Source: Subtercola endophyticus (GTDB lineage: Bacteria; Actinomycetota; Actinomycetes; Actinomycetales; Microbacteriaceae). From it: a DNA stretch of 64,000 nucleotides. Below the pieces are notes generated by a model, which ran no database searches, was not told where the DNA came from, and was given only the letters and a program-made list of their open reading frames with translations. The DNA lies in the NCBI RefSeq assembly GCF_021044565.1, contig NZ_CP087997.1:2542001-2606000 (forward strand). Reading direction: 5' to 3'. This document shows positions 49,904 through 57,735 of the stretch, piece after piece. The position numbers were made by a program, and so were the translations under genes. The stretch's first letter is position 1. Each line of letters opens with the position of its first letter.

Positions 49904-51732
49904 CAACCGGCGACGCGACATTCGGCGACGCGACAACCGGCGACGCCGCAACCGGTGACGCGACAGCCGACGACGCGATGATCGCCGACCCGAGCGGCCT
50001 CATCGGCACTGCGCGGGCGTGGATCGCGCAAGACCCCGACCCCGAGACACGCGGCGAACTCGAAGCGTTGATCGCGGCGGGCGATCTCTACGAACTTCGC
50101 AGCCGCTTCGACGGGCGTCTGAAATTCGGAACCGCCGGGTTGCGCGGCGAGATCGCGGCCGGCCCCACCCGCATGAACAGGGTCGTCGTCGCCCAGGCCG
50201 CCGCCGGGTTGGCCGCCTACCTGACGGCGCACGCTGCGCCCGGCACGACTCCCTCTGTCGTCATCGGATTCGACGGGCGCAAGAACTCTGCGGTGTTCGC
50301 ACGGGACTCGGCCGAGCTCATGGCGGGAGCCGGGGTGCGCGCCATACTGCTGCCCCGACTGCTACCGACACCACTTGTCGCGTTCGCGGTTCGGCACCTC
50401 GATGTGAGCGCCGGCATCATGGTGACGGCCTCGCATAATCCGCCGAACGACAACGGCTACAAGGTCTACCTCGGCGGCATCGACGAGGGGGCGCAGATCG
50501 TCTCACCGGCCGACGCCGAGATCGAGGCCGAGATCGTTCGGGTTGCCGGGCACTCCCCCGTCGATACCTTGCCCCGATCATCCGGTTACGAGGTCGCCGA
50601 CGAGTCTGTCATCGAGGCGTATATCAGCCAGACGGCGGCGGTCGGGCGCCTTCCACCCACCGAGATCGGTGCGCAGCCGCGAGTGGTCTACACGGCCATG
50701 CACGGCGTCGGCTGGAACACTTTCAGTCGCGTGCTGGGCGCCGCCGGGTTCATCGAGCCCGACCTGGTGTCTGCTCAGATCGAACCGGATGCCCGATTCC
50801 CCACTGTCTCGTTTCCGAACCCCGAAGAGCCGGGCGCCCTCGACCTCGCTTTCACGACGGCACGCGAGGTCGGCGCGCACGTGATCATCGCGAACGATCC
50901 CGACGCCGATCGGCTGGCCATCGCCATTCCTGACGGCTCGACCGCCGAAGGCTACCGACGACTGACGGGCAACCAGGTCGGCATGCTGCTGGGGTGGCGG
51001 GCAGCCGAAGCGGTGGCGCAGGGTGCCGCGTCGCTGGGCCTGATGGCACGTGGTGAGGTGGGCACCAACGGTGGCGCAGCGGCGGCTCAGCCGTCTGTGG
51101 CCCGGCCCACACTCGCCTGCTCCGTAGTGTCGTCGCCCGCACTCGCGGCGGTGGCGGCCGACTACGGGCTCGGCTTTCGCGAAACCCTGACCGGGTTCAA
51201 GTGGGTTTCGCGCGTGCCGGGCCTGGTGTTCGGCTACGAAGAAGCTCTCGGGTACCTCGTTAACCCGACCATGTTGCGCGACAAAGACGGCATCTCGGCG
51301 GCCGTCGCGTTCTTGTCGCTCGCCAGCGATCTCGCTGTCGACGGGTTCACCATCGCCGACCAGCTCGACCGATTCAGCGAGCGGTTCGGGCACTTCGATT
51401 CGGTGCAGATCTCGCTGCGGGTCTCCGATCTTGCACGCATCGACGAGGTGATGGCGGCGCTGCGCAACAATCCTCCCCAGCAGATCGGCGGCACCCCCGT
51501 CGCCTCGATCGACGACCTGAAAGGCGGGTCTGCCGACCTGCCGCCAAGCGATATTCTGCGCATCCGAACGGAAGACGGATCACGCATCATGGTTCGGCCG
51601 AGCGGAACCGAACCCAAGCTCAAGGTCTACATCGATGTCTCGAGCGCCCGTGGCTCGTTGGCGAAACGCAAGAAGTCGGTGGCCACCCGGCTTGCCGCGC
51701 TCGAGGCCGGCATGCGAGAGCTCATCTCGTGA
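49900..51732 (+). CDS. Phosphosugar mutase (phosphomannomutase/phosphopentomutase type)
   Basis: A 610-residue alpha-D-phosphohexomutase-family enzyme. Catalytic serine loop TASHNPPNDNGYK, metal-binding loop DPDADRLA, sugar loop GYEEALGY and phosphate-binding RPSGTEPKLKVY are all present. Translationally coupled (GTGA) to PNP and IclR on both sides, so interconversion of ribose 1- and 5-phosphate is the likely role, although such enzymes may also act on mannose or glucose phosphates; the PmmB-like position is conserved. Residues 2-27 are five tandem GDAT-like pentapeptides from a 15-bp DNA repeat and are probably not functional. The start at 49900 is set by the overlap, though translation might begin after the repeat (ATG at 49978). 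Confidence 0.9.
   Translation: MTTGDATFGDATTGDAATGDATADDAMIADPSGLIGTARAWIAQDPDPETRGELEALIAAGDLYELRSRFDGRLKFGTAGLRGEIAAGPTRMNRVVVAQAAAGLAAYLTAHAAPGTTPSVVIGFDGRKNSAVFARDSAELMAGAGVRAILLPRLLPTPLVAFAVRHLDVSAGIMVTASHNPPNDNGYKVYLGGIDEGAQIVSPADAEIEAEIVRVAGHSPVDTLPRSSGYEVADESVIEAYISQTAAVGRLPPTEIGAQPRVVYTAMHGVGWNTFSRVLGAAGFIEPDLVSAQIEPDARFPTVSFPNPEEPGALDLAFTTAREVGAHVIIANDPDADRLAIAIPDGSTAEGYRRLTGNQVGMLLGWRAAEAVAQGAASLGLMARGEVGTNGGAAAAQPSVARPTLACSVVSSPALAAVAADYGLGFRETLTGFKWVSRVPGLVFGYEEALGYLVNPTMLRDKDGISAAVAFLSLASDLAVDGFTIADQLDRFSERFGHFDSVQISLRVSDLARIDEVMAALRNNPPQQIGGTPVASIDDLKGGSADLPPSDILRIRTEDGSRIMVRPSGTEPKLKVYIDVSSARGSLAKRKKSVATRLAALEAGMRELIS
49906..49980 (+). repeat. 15-bp tandem repeat, five copies, inside a coding region
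   Basis: Units of the type ACCGGCGACGCGACA repeat five times at 49906-49980, with a few substitutions, encoding TGDAT-like pentapeptides at the mutase N-terminus. Because 15 is divisible by 3, copy changes would keep the frame. Confidence 0.85.
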
Positions 51733-52547
51733 GCGCTGAGGCACGCGATGCGCCCGAAATCGGTGAGCTGCCGGGCCCCAGCAGCGGGTTCGTGCAGTCT
51801 CTCGCGCGGGGGTTGTCGGTCATCCGGGTTTTCGGTCCCGATGCACCGCTGATGACGCTGAGTGAGATAGCGCGAGCCACCGGCCTGACTCGGGCGACGA
51901 CACGGCGGTTTCTGATGACGCTCATCGAGCTGGGTTACGTGCGCACCGACGGCAAGACGTTCGCCCTCACCGCGCAGGTTCTCGAGCTCGGCTTCAGCTA
52001 CCTCTCGGGCCTCACGCTTGCCCAGATCGCGCAGCCGCAGCTCGAAGACCTCTCGCTACGGGTGGGCGAGTCGACCTCGGCCGCCATTCTCGACGGGTCA
52101 GACATCGTGTACATCGTGCGTGTGCCCACCCATCGCATCATGACGGTCGGCATCAACCTCGGCACCCGCCTACCGGCCTACGCCACCTCGATGGGGCGCG
52201 TCTTACTCGCCGGGCTCGAAGCGGATGCCCTGTCTGACTATCTGCATGACGTGAAGTTGCAGGCGCTCACCAAACGCACCGTCGGTTCCGAGGCGGCCCT
52301 GATCGCAGAACTCGACAGGGTGCGCGAGCAGGGCTGGGCGCTCGCGGACCAAGAGCTCGAACCCGGGCTGCGGTCGATTGCTGCGCCGATCCGCTCCGCC
52401 TCGGGCGCGGTCGTCGCGGCGATCAACGTCTCGACGGCCGCGTCGTCGGGGACGAGCGAGTCGCTGCGCCGCGCCTGCCTTCCCGCGCTGCTCGAAACCG
52501 CGGCGCACATCGAGGCAGATGCGGCTATCGCGGCCCGCTCGCACTGA
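51729..52547 (+). CDS. IclR-family transcriptional regulator (PcaR/PcaU-like)
   Basis: A 272-residue regulator. The N-terminal winged helix (FVQSLARGLSVIRVFGPDAP, then TLSEIARATGLTRATTRRFL) is followed by the IclR effector domain (GLTLAQIAQPQLEDLSLRVG, LGTRLPAYATSMGRVLLAG, LADQELEPGLRSIAAPIRS). The SLARGL and SMGRVLLA motifs are typical of PcaR/PobR-type members that sense aromatic acids, but here it follows nucleoside genes. The GTG start overlaps the mutase stop by 4 bp. It may respond to a nucleoside or sugar; this is inference from position. Confidence 0.9.
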   Translation: MSAEARDAPEIGELPGPSSGFVQSLARGLSVIRVFGPDAPLMTLSEIARATGLTRATTRRFLMTLIELGYVRTDGKTFALTAQVLELGFSYLSGLTLAQIAQPQLEDLSLRVGESTSAAILDGSDIVYIVRVPTHRIMTVGINLGTRLPAYATSMGRVLLAGLEADALSDYLHDVKLQALTKRTVGSEAALIAELDRVREQGWALADQELEPGLRSIAAPIRSASGAVVAAINVSTAASSGTSESLRRACLPALLETAAHIEADAAIAARSH

Positions 52548-52590
52548 CGGCATCCGTGCTGACGCAGCGGGGCGGCCGGGCGGCGGGGTG

Positions 52591-52665
52591 TAGCCGCGTG
52601 GCCGGGGCGGCGGGGTAGCCGCGTGGCCAGGGCGGCGGGGTAGCCGCGTGGCCAGGGCGGCGGGG
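52591..52665. repeat. 25-bp tandem repeat, three copies
   Basis: Units starting TAGCCGCGTGGCC and ending GGCGGCGGGG at 52591-52615, 52616-52640 and 52641-52665, identical except for one position. They fill the gap between iclR and the convergent PTS genes together with an imperfect palindrome. No spacers, so not a CRISPR. Confidence 0.85.
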
Positions 52666-52693
52666 TTGCGGGGCGGCCGGGGCGGTGGCTGCC

Positions 52694-52760
52694 AGAACGT
52701 AGGAGATTTCGCTAGGGCACGGCCTATACGGCTGCACCAGTCCGAATTCTCCTATGTCTT
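52694..52760. repeat. Imperfect 18-bp inverted repeat
   Basis: AGAACGTAGGAGATTTCG (52694-52711) pairs at 14 of 18 positions with CGAATTCTCCTATGTCTT (52743-52760) across a 31-nt loop. It lies in the convergent gap between iclR and the PTS IIB gene with a G-rich flank to the left and C-rich to the right. Possible bidirectional terminator or relic of a palindromic element. Confidence 0.6.
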
Positions 52761-52845
52761 GCGGCGCCGGCCGAGCATCCGCCGCCAACGCGCCACGCCA
52801 GCCGCGTGCCACCTCCGCCGAGCACCACCTCAGCCGCGCAGCGCG

Positions 52846-53118
52846 TCAGCCGAGCGCCGCCTCGAGCTTCTGCTGCAGTTCGTCGACGTCGAAGTAGTTC
52901 TGTACCACGATGACATCGGCATTGGTGCGCCCGATCGCCTCGACGAACTCGGGTGACGTGAGAATCACCTGGGCATCGGCCGCGGCGACCTGAACGCTCG
53001 CAAGGTCTGCGGCGGTGACATCGGCGTCGATGTCGAGTCGAGCAAGCGCCCGTTCGGCGTTGACCTTGAGAATCGCTGAGGTTCCCACGCCCGCTCCGCA
53101 GATTGCGACGATCTTCAC
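52846..53118 (-). CDS. PTS sugar transporter subunit IIB
   Basis: A 90-residue protein. VAICGAGVGTSAILKVN is the phosphocysteine loop (Cys about residue 7) of the lactose/ascorbate-type IIB fold. It would take phosphate from the IIA encoded just upstream and pass it to a sugar bound by a IIC permease. The GTG start overlaps the IIA stop by 4 bp. No IIC gene is visible in the window, so the sugar is unknown and the pair may rely on a permease elsewhere or serve a regulatory role. Confidence 0.88.
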   Translation of the reverse strand: MKIVAICGAGVGTSAILKVNAERALARLDIDADVTAADLASVQVAAADAQVILTSPEFVEAIGRTNADVIVVQNYFDVDELQQKLEAALG

Positions 53119-53573
53119 TCTGCGCTCTCCGCCTGGGCCGACAGCCCGAAGACCGCTCGCACCTCGTCGGCCGAGGTCGCGTTAGCGAGCCGCTCTATCA
53201 CGGCCGTTTCGTTGAACACGTTCGCGAGCTCGGCAATTCCGGTGACGTGCTCGTCAGCCGTCAGCACGGCGAGCCCGAGTATGACCGAGACGGGGTCGTT
53301 GTACGGATGCCCGAACAGCACCGGCTCGTCGAGCGTGACCACGGCCATGCCCGCCCGCAGCACGTCGTCACCGGGACGCGCGTGCGCCAGCGCCAGCCCC
53401 GGCGCGATGACGATGTATGCGCCGAACTCTTCGACCATACCGACCATGCGCGGCCCGTACTCCGCCGTGACAGCGCCCGATGCCTCGAGCGCTGCGCCGG
53501 CCAACAGCACCGAAGCACGCCAGTCGGCCGCCTGCTGCTTCAGCAGCACCGCCGAGTCGGGGAGGTCGAGCAT
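53115..53573 (-). CDS. PTS sugar transporter subunit IIA
   Basis: A 152-residue protein of the mannitol/fructose (PTS_EIIA_2) type: VIAPGLALAHARPGDDVL contains the phosphohistidine (H in LAHA), and DEPVLFGHPYNDPVSVILGLA is the conserved C-terminal strand region. It receives phosphate from HPr and donates to the coupled IIB. It lies between iclR and the adenosine deaminase gene, 46 bp from the end of the latter. The absence of a permease gene next to a complete IIA-IIB pair is unusual. Confidence 0.88.
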   Translation of the reverse strand: MLDLPDSAVLLKQQAADWRASVLLAGAALEASGAVTAEYGPRMVGMVEEFGAYIVIAPGLALAHARPGDDVLRAGMAVVTLDEPVLFGHPYNDPVSVILGLAVLTADEHVTGIAELANVFNETAVIERLANATSADEVRAVFGLSAQAESAE

Positions 53574-53619
53574 CCGTCTGCCTGTCTCTTGTCTCTCTGT
53601 TGAAACCTAAGCGTGAAAC

Positions 53620-54756
53620 CTACGCGTCTTCGAAGCCCTCCGAAATGATCTCGGCGAGCTCCTCACGGTCTTCGAGCGGCAAGAAGGTGGCCGCCGCCGC
53701 ATTCTGCTGAAAGACTTCGAGGTCTGAGAGCTCGTAGTCGAAAGCATCGGCCAGCAGCGCCAGCTCGCGGCTGATCGACGTGTTGCTCATCAACCGGTTG
53801 TCGGTGTTCACCGTGACCTTGAAGCCGAGCTGGTAGAGCAGGTCGAACGGATGATCGCCCAGCTCGTCTCCCCACGCCGAGATCGCGCCGGTCTGCAGGT
53901 TCGACGACGGTGAGAGTTCGAGCGCGATTCCGCGGTCTTTCACCCATTGCGACAGCAAGCCGAGCGTGACGTAGGTGTTCTCGTCGTCTTGCCGCGCAAT
54001 AGTGATGTCTTCAGCGAGGCGCACCCCGTGACCGAGCCGAAGCGCCCGCCCGTCGAAGAGGGCGCTACGGATGCTGTCGAGCCCGTCGGCCTCGCCCGCG
54101 TGAACCGTGACCGGAAAATAGTGCTGGGCGAGGTAATCGAACGCCGCGCGATGATTCGCGGCCGGAAAACCGAGCTCGGCCCCGGCGATGTCGAACCCGA
54201 CCACCCCGCGGTCGCGGTGCCGCACGGCCAGCTCGGCGATCTCGAGCCCGCGGTCGGCGTGCCGCATCGCGGTCACGAGCTGGCCCACGCGGATGATCTG
54301 CCCCGCGGGCCCGTAGCTACCGGCTTTAGCGTCGTCGATGCCCTGCTCGATGCCGTTCTGTACGGCATCGACCACTTCGTCGAGGCTCAGCCCACCGGCC
54401 AGGTGCTGCTCGGGTGCCCAGCGCACTTCGCCGTAGATGACACCGTCGGTGGCGAGATCTTGCACGAATTCGCGGGCGACCCGGGCCAGACCCTCGCGGG
54501 TCTGCATGACGGCAGTGGTGACGTCGAACGTCTTGAGATACGACACGAGCGAGCCGGAGTCGGCGCTGTTCTCGAACCAGTCCGCGAGCGCCGCGTCGTC
54601 TGCCGCGGGCAGCTCGAGGCCGATGGTGTCGGCGAGTTCGATGATGGTATCGGTGCGCAGCCCACCGTCGAGGTGGTCGTGCAGCGAGATCTTCGGCAGA
54701 CCGCTGATGCTGATATCGGTGGAGGCCAAGAAGTATTCTTCGGCTGCGGCAGACAT
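53620..54756 (-). CDS. add: Adenosine deaminase
   Basis: A 378-residue zinc hydrolase that deaminates adenosine and deoxyadenosine to inosine and deoxyinosine. Motifs are PKISLHDHLDGGLR (zinc HxH pair), TVHAGEADGLDSIRSAL (zinc His and catalytic Glu), LGHGVRL, LELSPSSNLQTGA and TVNTDNRLMSN (zinc Asp). The ATG at 54756 has GGAGGA four bases upstream, so it is preferred over a start 27 codons earlier. Products feed PNP at 49070. Divergent from the nucleoside hydrolase gene across 92 bp, suggesting shared control. Confidence 0.95.
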   Translation of the reverse strand: MSAAAEEYFLASTDISISGLPKISLHDHLDGGLRTDTIIELADTIGLELPAADDAALADWFENSADSGSLVSYLKTFDVTTAVMQTREGLARVAREFVQDLATDGVIYGEVRWAPEQHLAGGLSLDEVVDAVQNGIEQGIDDAKAGSYGPAGQIIRVGQLVTAMRHADRGLEIAELAVRHRDRGVVGFDIAGAELGFPAANHRAAFDYLAQHYFPVTVHAGEADGLDSIRSALFDGRALRLGHGVRLAEDITIARQDDENTYVTLGLLSQWVKDRGIALELSPSSNLQTGAISAWGDELGDHPFDLLYQLGFKVTVNTDNRLMSNTSISRELALLADAFDYELSDLEVFQQNAAAATFLPLEDREELAEIISEGFEDA

Positions 54757-54848
54757 CGGTTCCTCCAGAAAATCGAGGCCGACTGCCTCATCGCGGCCCC
54801 GGTTCGGTGCCTCACACAATCTATCGGAACGCGCCATACGCTAGCTGA

Positions 54849-55796
54849 ATGCCCCGCAAAATCATTCTGGACTGCGACCCCGGCCACGACGACGCCATCG
54901 CCCTGCTGCTCGCCCACGGAAGCCCCGAGATCGAGCTGCTCGCGGTGACGACCGTGGTCGGAAACCAAACGCTCGAGAAGGTGACCCGAAACGCTCTTTC
55001 TGTAGCGCGAGTGGCGGGTATCACGGGTGTTCCGTTCGCTGCAGGATGCCCGAGACCTCTCGTTCGCGCCATCGAGGTCGCCCCGGCCATCCACGGCGAC
55101 TCGGGGCTCGATGGCCCGGTGCTGCCTGAGCCGACCCTCACGCTCGACCCCCGTCACGCGGTGGACCTCATCATCGATCTCGTGATGCAGCATGAGCCAG
55201 GCGAGATCACCCTCGTTCCGACCGGGGGCCTGACGAACATCGCCATGGCCGTGCGCAAAGAGCCGCGCATCGCCGAGCGCGTGCGCGAAGTGGTGCTGAT
55301 GGGCGGCGCGTACGCCGGCGGCAACTGGAGCGCGACCAGCGAGTTCAACATCATCATCGACCCCGAGGCCGCCCACATCGTATTCAACGAGAGCTGGCCG
55401 CTCACAATGGTGGGGCTCGATCTCACGCATCAGGCCCTGGCGACGCCCGACGTGGCGGCCGCGATCGAGGCCGTTGGTACGCCGCCCGCGAGGTTCGTGG
55501 GCGAACTGCTGGAGTTCTTCGGCGAGACGTATAAGGAGCATCAGGGCTTCGAATATCCGCCCGTTCACGACCCGTGCGCTGTCGCCTACGTCATCGACCC
55601 GGGCGTCATGAGCGTGCGCAAGACCCCGCTCGACGTCGAGCTCACCGGAACACTCACGCTCGGCATGACCGTGGCCGACTTTCGGGCGCCAGCCCCGCCG
55701 GGGTGCACCACGCAGGTGGCCACCGCCCTCGATCATCCGCGGTTCTGGGCCCTCATCGTGGACGCCCTCACCCGCATCGGCACCCCACCCGGGTAG
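54849..55796 (+). CDS. Nucleoside hydrolase (IunH/RihA-like)
   Basis: A 315-residue calcium-dependent N-ribohydrolase that splits nucleosides to base and ribose. The N-terminal calcium cluster IILDCDPGHDDAIALLLA, LVPTGGLTNIAMAV, VVLMGGAYAGGNWSATSEFN and VHDPCAVAYV are all present. The enzyme offers a hydrolytic alternative to PNP and thymidine phosphorylase. Which nucleosides it prefers (purine, pyrimidine, or both) cannot be read from the sequence. The gene is convergent with deoA; their ends are separated by a long palindrome. Confidence 0.93.
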   Translation: MPRKIILDCDPGHDDAIALLLAHGSPEIELLAVTTVVGNQTLEKVTRNALSVARVAGITGVPFAAGCPRPLVRAIEVAPAIHGDSGLDGPVLPEPTLTLDPRHAVDLIIDLVMQHEPGEITLVPTGGLTNIAMAVRKEPRIAERVREVVLMGGAYAGGNWSATSEFNIIIDPEAAHIVFNESWPLTMVGLDLTHQALATPDVAAAIEAVGTPPARFVGELLEFFGETYKEHQGFEYPPVHDPCAVAYVIDPGVMSVRKTPLDVELTGTLTLGMTVADFRAPAPPGCTTQVATALDHPRFWALIVDALTRIGTPPG

Positions 55797-55855
55797 CTCT
55801 CCCGCGTGACTCCCTTGCGCGCCTCCCCTCCCCCACCCTGTGTTGAAACGTTCCA

Positions 55856-55905
55856 CTTTGCGAAAAGGCCCCTAAAACGAGGAGTTTGGGGGCCTTTTCG
55901 CAAAG
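55856..55905. repeat. 21-bp inverted repeat between convergent genes, related to 26054-26101
   Basis: Arms at 55856-55876 (starting CTTTGCGAAAAGGCCCCT) and 55885-55905 match at 20 of 21 positions; the mismatch is a G-T pair. The 8-nt loop is flanked by a C-rich tract on the left and a GGGAGGGG tract on the right. Arm and flank layout mirror the purK-purE palindrome (shared TTTGCG..A.AAG...CCT.A). Could act as a bidirectional terminator for nucleoside hydrolase and deoA, without T runs. Confidence 0.8.
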
Positions 55906-55962
55906 TCGAGCGCGTGCCGGGGAGAGAGGGAGGGGAAAGGGAGGGGCAGAGAGGGAGGGGAG

Positions 55963-57255
55963 CTACGCGAGGCGCTCTGCCACGAGGGGCCCGCGCGCGC
56001 GGTACTCGGCGGCGGGGCCGATGGCGTACGAGCCGTCGAGGGCCTCGAGGGCGCGCTCGAAGCGGGCGGGTTCGTCAGCGCTGAGGGTGAAGAGCGGCTG
56101 GCCCTCGACCACGGTGTCGCCCGCCTTGGCGTGCAGGTCGATTCCGGCCGCGTGCTGCACGGGGTCGGATGCCCGGGCACGACCCGCTCCGAGCCGCCAG
56201 GCCGCAATACCGAACGGCAGGGCGAGCTGCTCGAGCAGCACCCCCGACGATGAGGCGTAGACCGTGTGCGTCTCGCGAGCGACAGGCAACGCGGCATCCG
56301 GATCGCCGCCCTGCGCGCGGATCACCGCACGCCACGTGTCCATCGCGCGCCCCGAGGCGAGGGCGCCTTCGACGTCGGCATCCGGCTGCCCCGCCTGGGT
56401 GAGCATCTCGCGGGCGAGCGCGAGCGTGAGCTCGACGATGTCGGCCGGGCCGCCGCCGGCCAGCACCTCGACCGACTCGCGCACCTCGTTCGCGTTGCCG
56501 ATCGCGAGGCCCAGCGGGCGATGCATGTCGGTCAACAGCGCTGACGTTCGCACGCCGGCGTCGTTGCCCAGGTCGACCATGGTCTGCGCCAGCTCGCGCG
56601 ACTTGGCGATGTCTTGCATGAACGCACCCGATCCGAACTTGACGTCGAGCACCAGCGCCTGCGTGCCCTCGGCGATCTTCTTGCTCATGATCGACGACGC
56701 GATCAGCGGAATCGCCTCGACCGTACCGGTGATGTCGCGCAACGCGTAGAGCTTCTTGTCGGCCGGGGCTAACCCGCTGCCCGCCGCGCAGATCACGCCG
56801 CCCACATCGCGCAGCTGCGCGAACATCTCCTCGTTCGTGAGCTCCGCACGCCAGCCCGGGATGCTCTCGAGCTTGTCGAGCGTACCGCCGGTGTGACCCA
56901 GCCCGCGGCCCGAGAGCTGCGGCACCGCGACACCGAACGAGGCGACGAGCGGCATCAGCGGCAGCGTGATCTTGTCGCCGACCCCGCCCGTGGAGTGCTT
57001 GTCGACCGTGGTCTTGCCGAGTCCGTCGAAGCTCATCGTCTCGCCGCTCGCGATCATCGCCAGCGTGAGGTCGCGGATCTCGCGGCGCTCCATGCCGTTG
57101 AGCACGATGGCCATCGCCATCGCGGCCATCTGCGAATCTTCGACGTAGCCGCGGGTGTAGGCATCGATCATCCACTCGATCTGCGACGTGGTGAGCGTGC
57201 CCTTGTCGCGCTTGGTACGGATGAGGTCGATGATGTCGTGCGCTTCGGTGCTCAT
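55963..57255 (-). CDS. deoA: Thymidine phosphorylase
   Basis: A 430-residue enzyme that converts thymidine or deoxyuridine plus phosphate to base and deoxyribose 1-phosphate. Motifs are TVDKHSTGGVGDKITLPLMP (phosphate site), LSGRGLGHTGGTLDKLES (family signature), SSIMSKKIAEG and VLDVKFGSGAFM. It starts at the ATG at 57255; the open frame upstream overlaps cdd on the same strand and is not used. Last gene of the BMP-ABC-cdd-deoA operon, 52 bp after cdd, so imported pyrimidine nucleosides can be degraded at once. Confidence 0.95.
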   Translation of the reverse strand: MSTEAHDIIDLIRTKRDKGTLTTSQIEWMIDAYTRGYVEDSQMAAMAMAIVLNGMERREIRDLTLAMIASGETMSFDGLGKTTVDKHSTGGVGDKITLPLMPLVASFGVAVPQLSGRGLGHTGGTLDKLESIPGWRAELTNEEMFAQLRDVGGVICAAGSGLAPADKKLYALRDITGTVEAIPLIASSIMSKKIAEGTQALVLDVKFGSGAFMQDIAKSRELAQTMVDLGNDAGVRTSALLTDMHRPLGLAIGNANEVRESVEVLAGGGPADIVELTLALAREMLTQAGQPDADVEGALASGRAMDTWRAVIRAQGGDPDAALPVARETHTVYASSSGVLLEQLALPFGIAAWRLGAGRARASDPVQHAAGIDLHAKAGDTVVEGQPLFTLSADEPARFERALEALDGSYAIGPAAEYRARGPLVAERLA

Positions 57256-57307
57256 GCGGTGCTTTCTGTTGCTTCGGTGCGTGAAAAGGGAATGCGGTCT
57301 GTTCGCC

Positions 57308-57724
57308 TCACTCGGTCGCTTCGGCGTACTCGACCAGCGTGCGCGGCCCGAACGCGTCGGGCAGCACCTCATCGATGGTGCGGATGCCCGACACCGTCTC
57401 GAGCAGCATGCCCGAGACACTGTGCTCGTACAGCAGCTGCCGGCAGCGTCCGCACGGCATCAGGGCACCGCCCTGGCCGTCGACGCACGTGAACGCCACG
57501 AGCCTGCCGCCACCCGTCATGTGCAGCGACGACACCAGAGCGCACTCGGCGCACAGGGTCAGCCCGTAGGAGGCGTTCTCGACGTTGCATCCCGAGATGA
57601 CCCGCCCGTCGTCGACGATCGCCGCCACCCCGACGGGAAACTTCGAGTACGGCACATACGCGTGCCCCATCGCCTCGAGCGCGACGGCGCGCAGCGAATC
57701 CCAGTCCACATCACTTGCCAGCAT
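57308..57724 (-). CDS. cdd: Cytidine deaminase
   Basis: A 138-residue zinc enzyme that deaminates cytidine and deoxycytidine to uridine and deoxyuridine. It has YSKFPVGVAAI, GCNVENASYGLTLCAECALV (zinc Cys and catalytic Glu) and MPCGRCRQLLYEH (zinc Cys pair). Only the tetrameric-type length is present. The ATG at 57724 follows TGGAG at a good spacing; upstream open frame lies within the permease. Its products are substrates for the deoA enzyme next in the operon. Confidence 0.95.
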   Translation of the reverse strand: MLASDVDWDSLRAVALEAMGHAYVPYSKFPVGVAAIVDDGRVISGCNVENASYGLTLCAECALVSSLHMTGGGRLVAFTCVDGQGGALMPCGRCRQLLYEHSVSGMLLETVSGIRTIDEVLPDAFGPRTLVEYAEATE

Positions 57725-57735
57725 CACAACTCCAC

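Noticed and set aside
49900-49980. Overlapping antisense Arg-rich small protein in the repeat region
   Set aside because: The Arg-rich frame is only the reverse reading of the 15-bp repeat; no start signal or conservation visible.
52591-52665. Possible short CRISPR-like array
   Set aside because: Three head-to-tail 25-bp units with no spacers and no cas genes; it is a tandem repeat.
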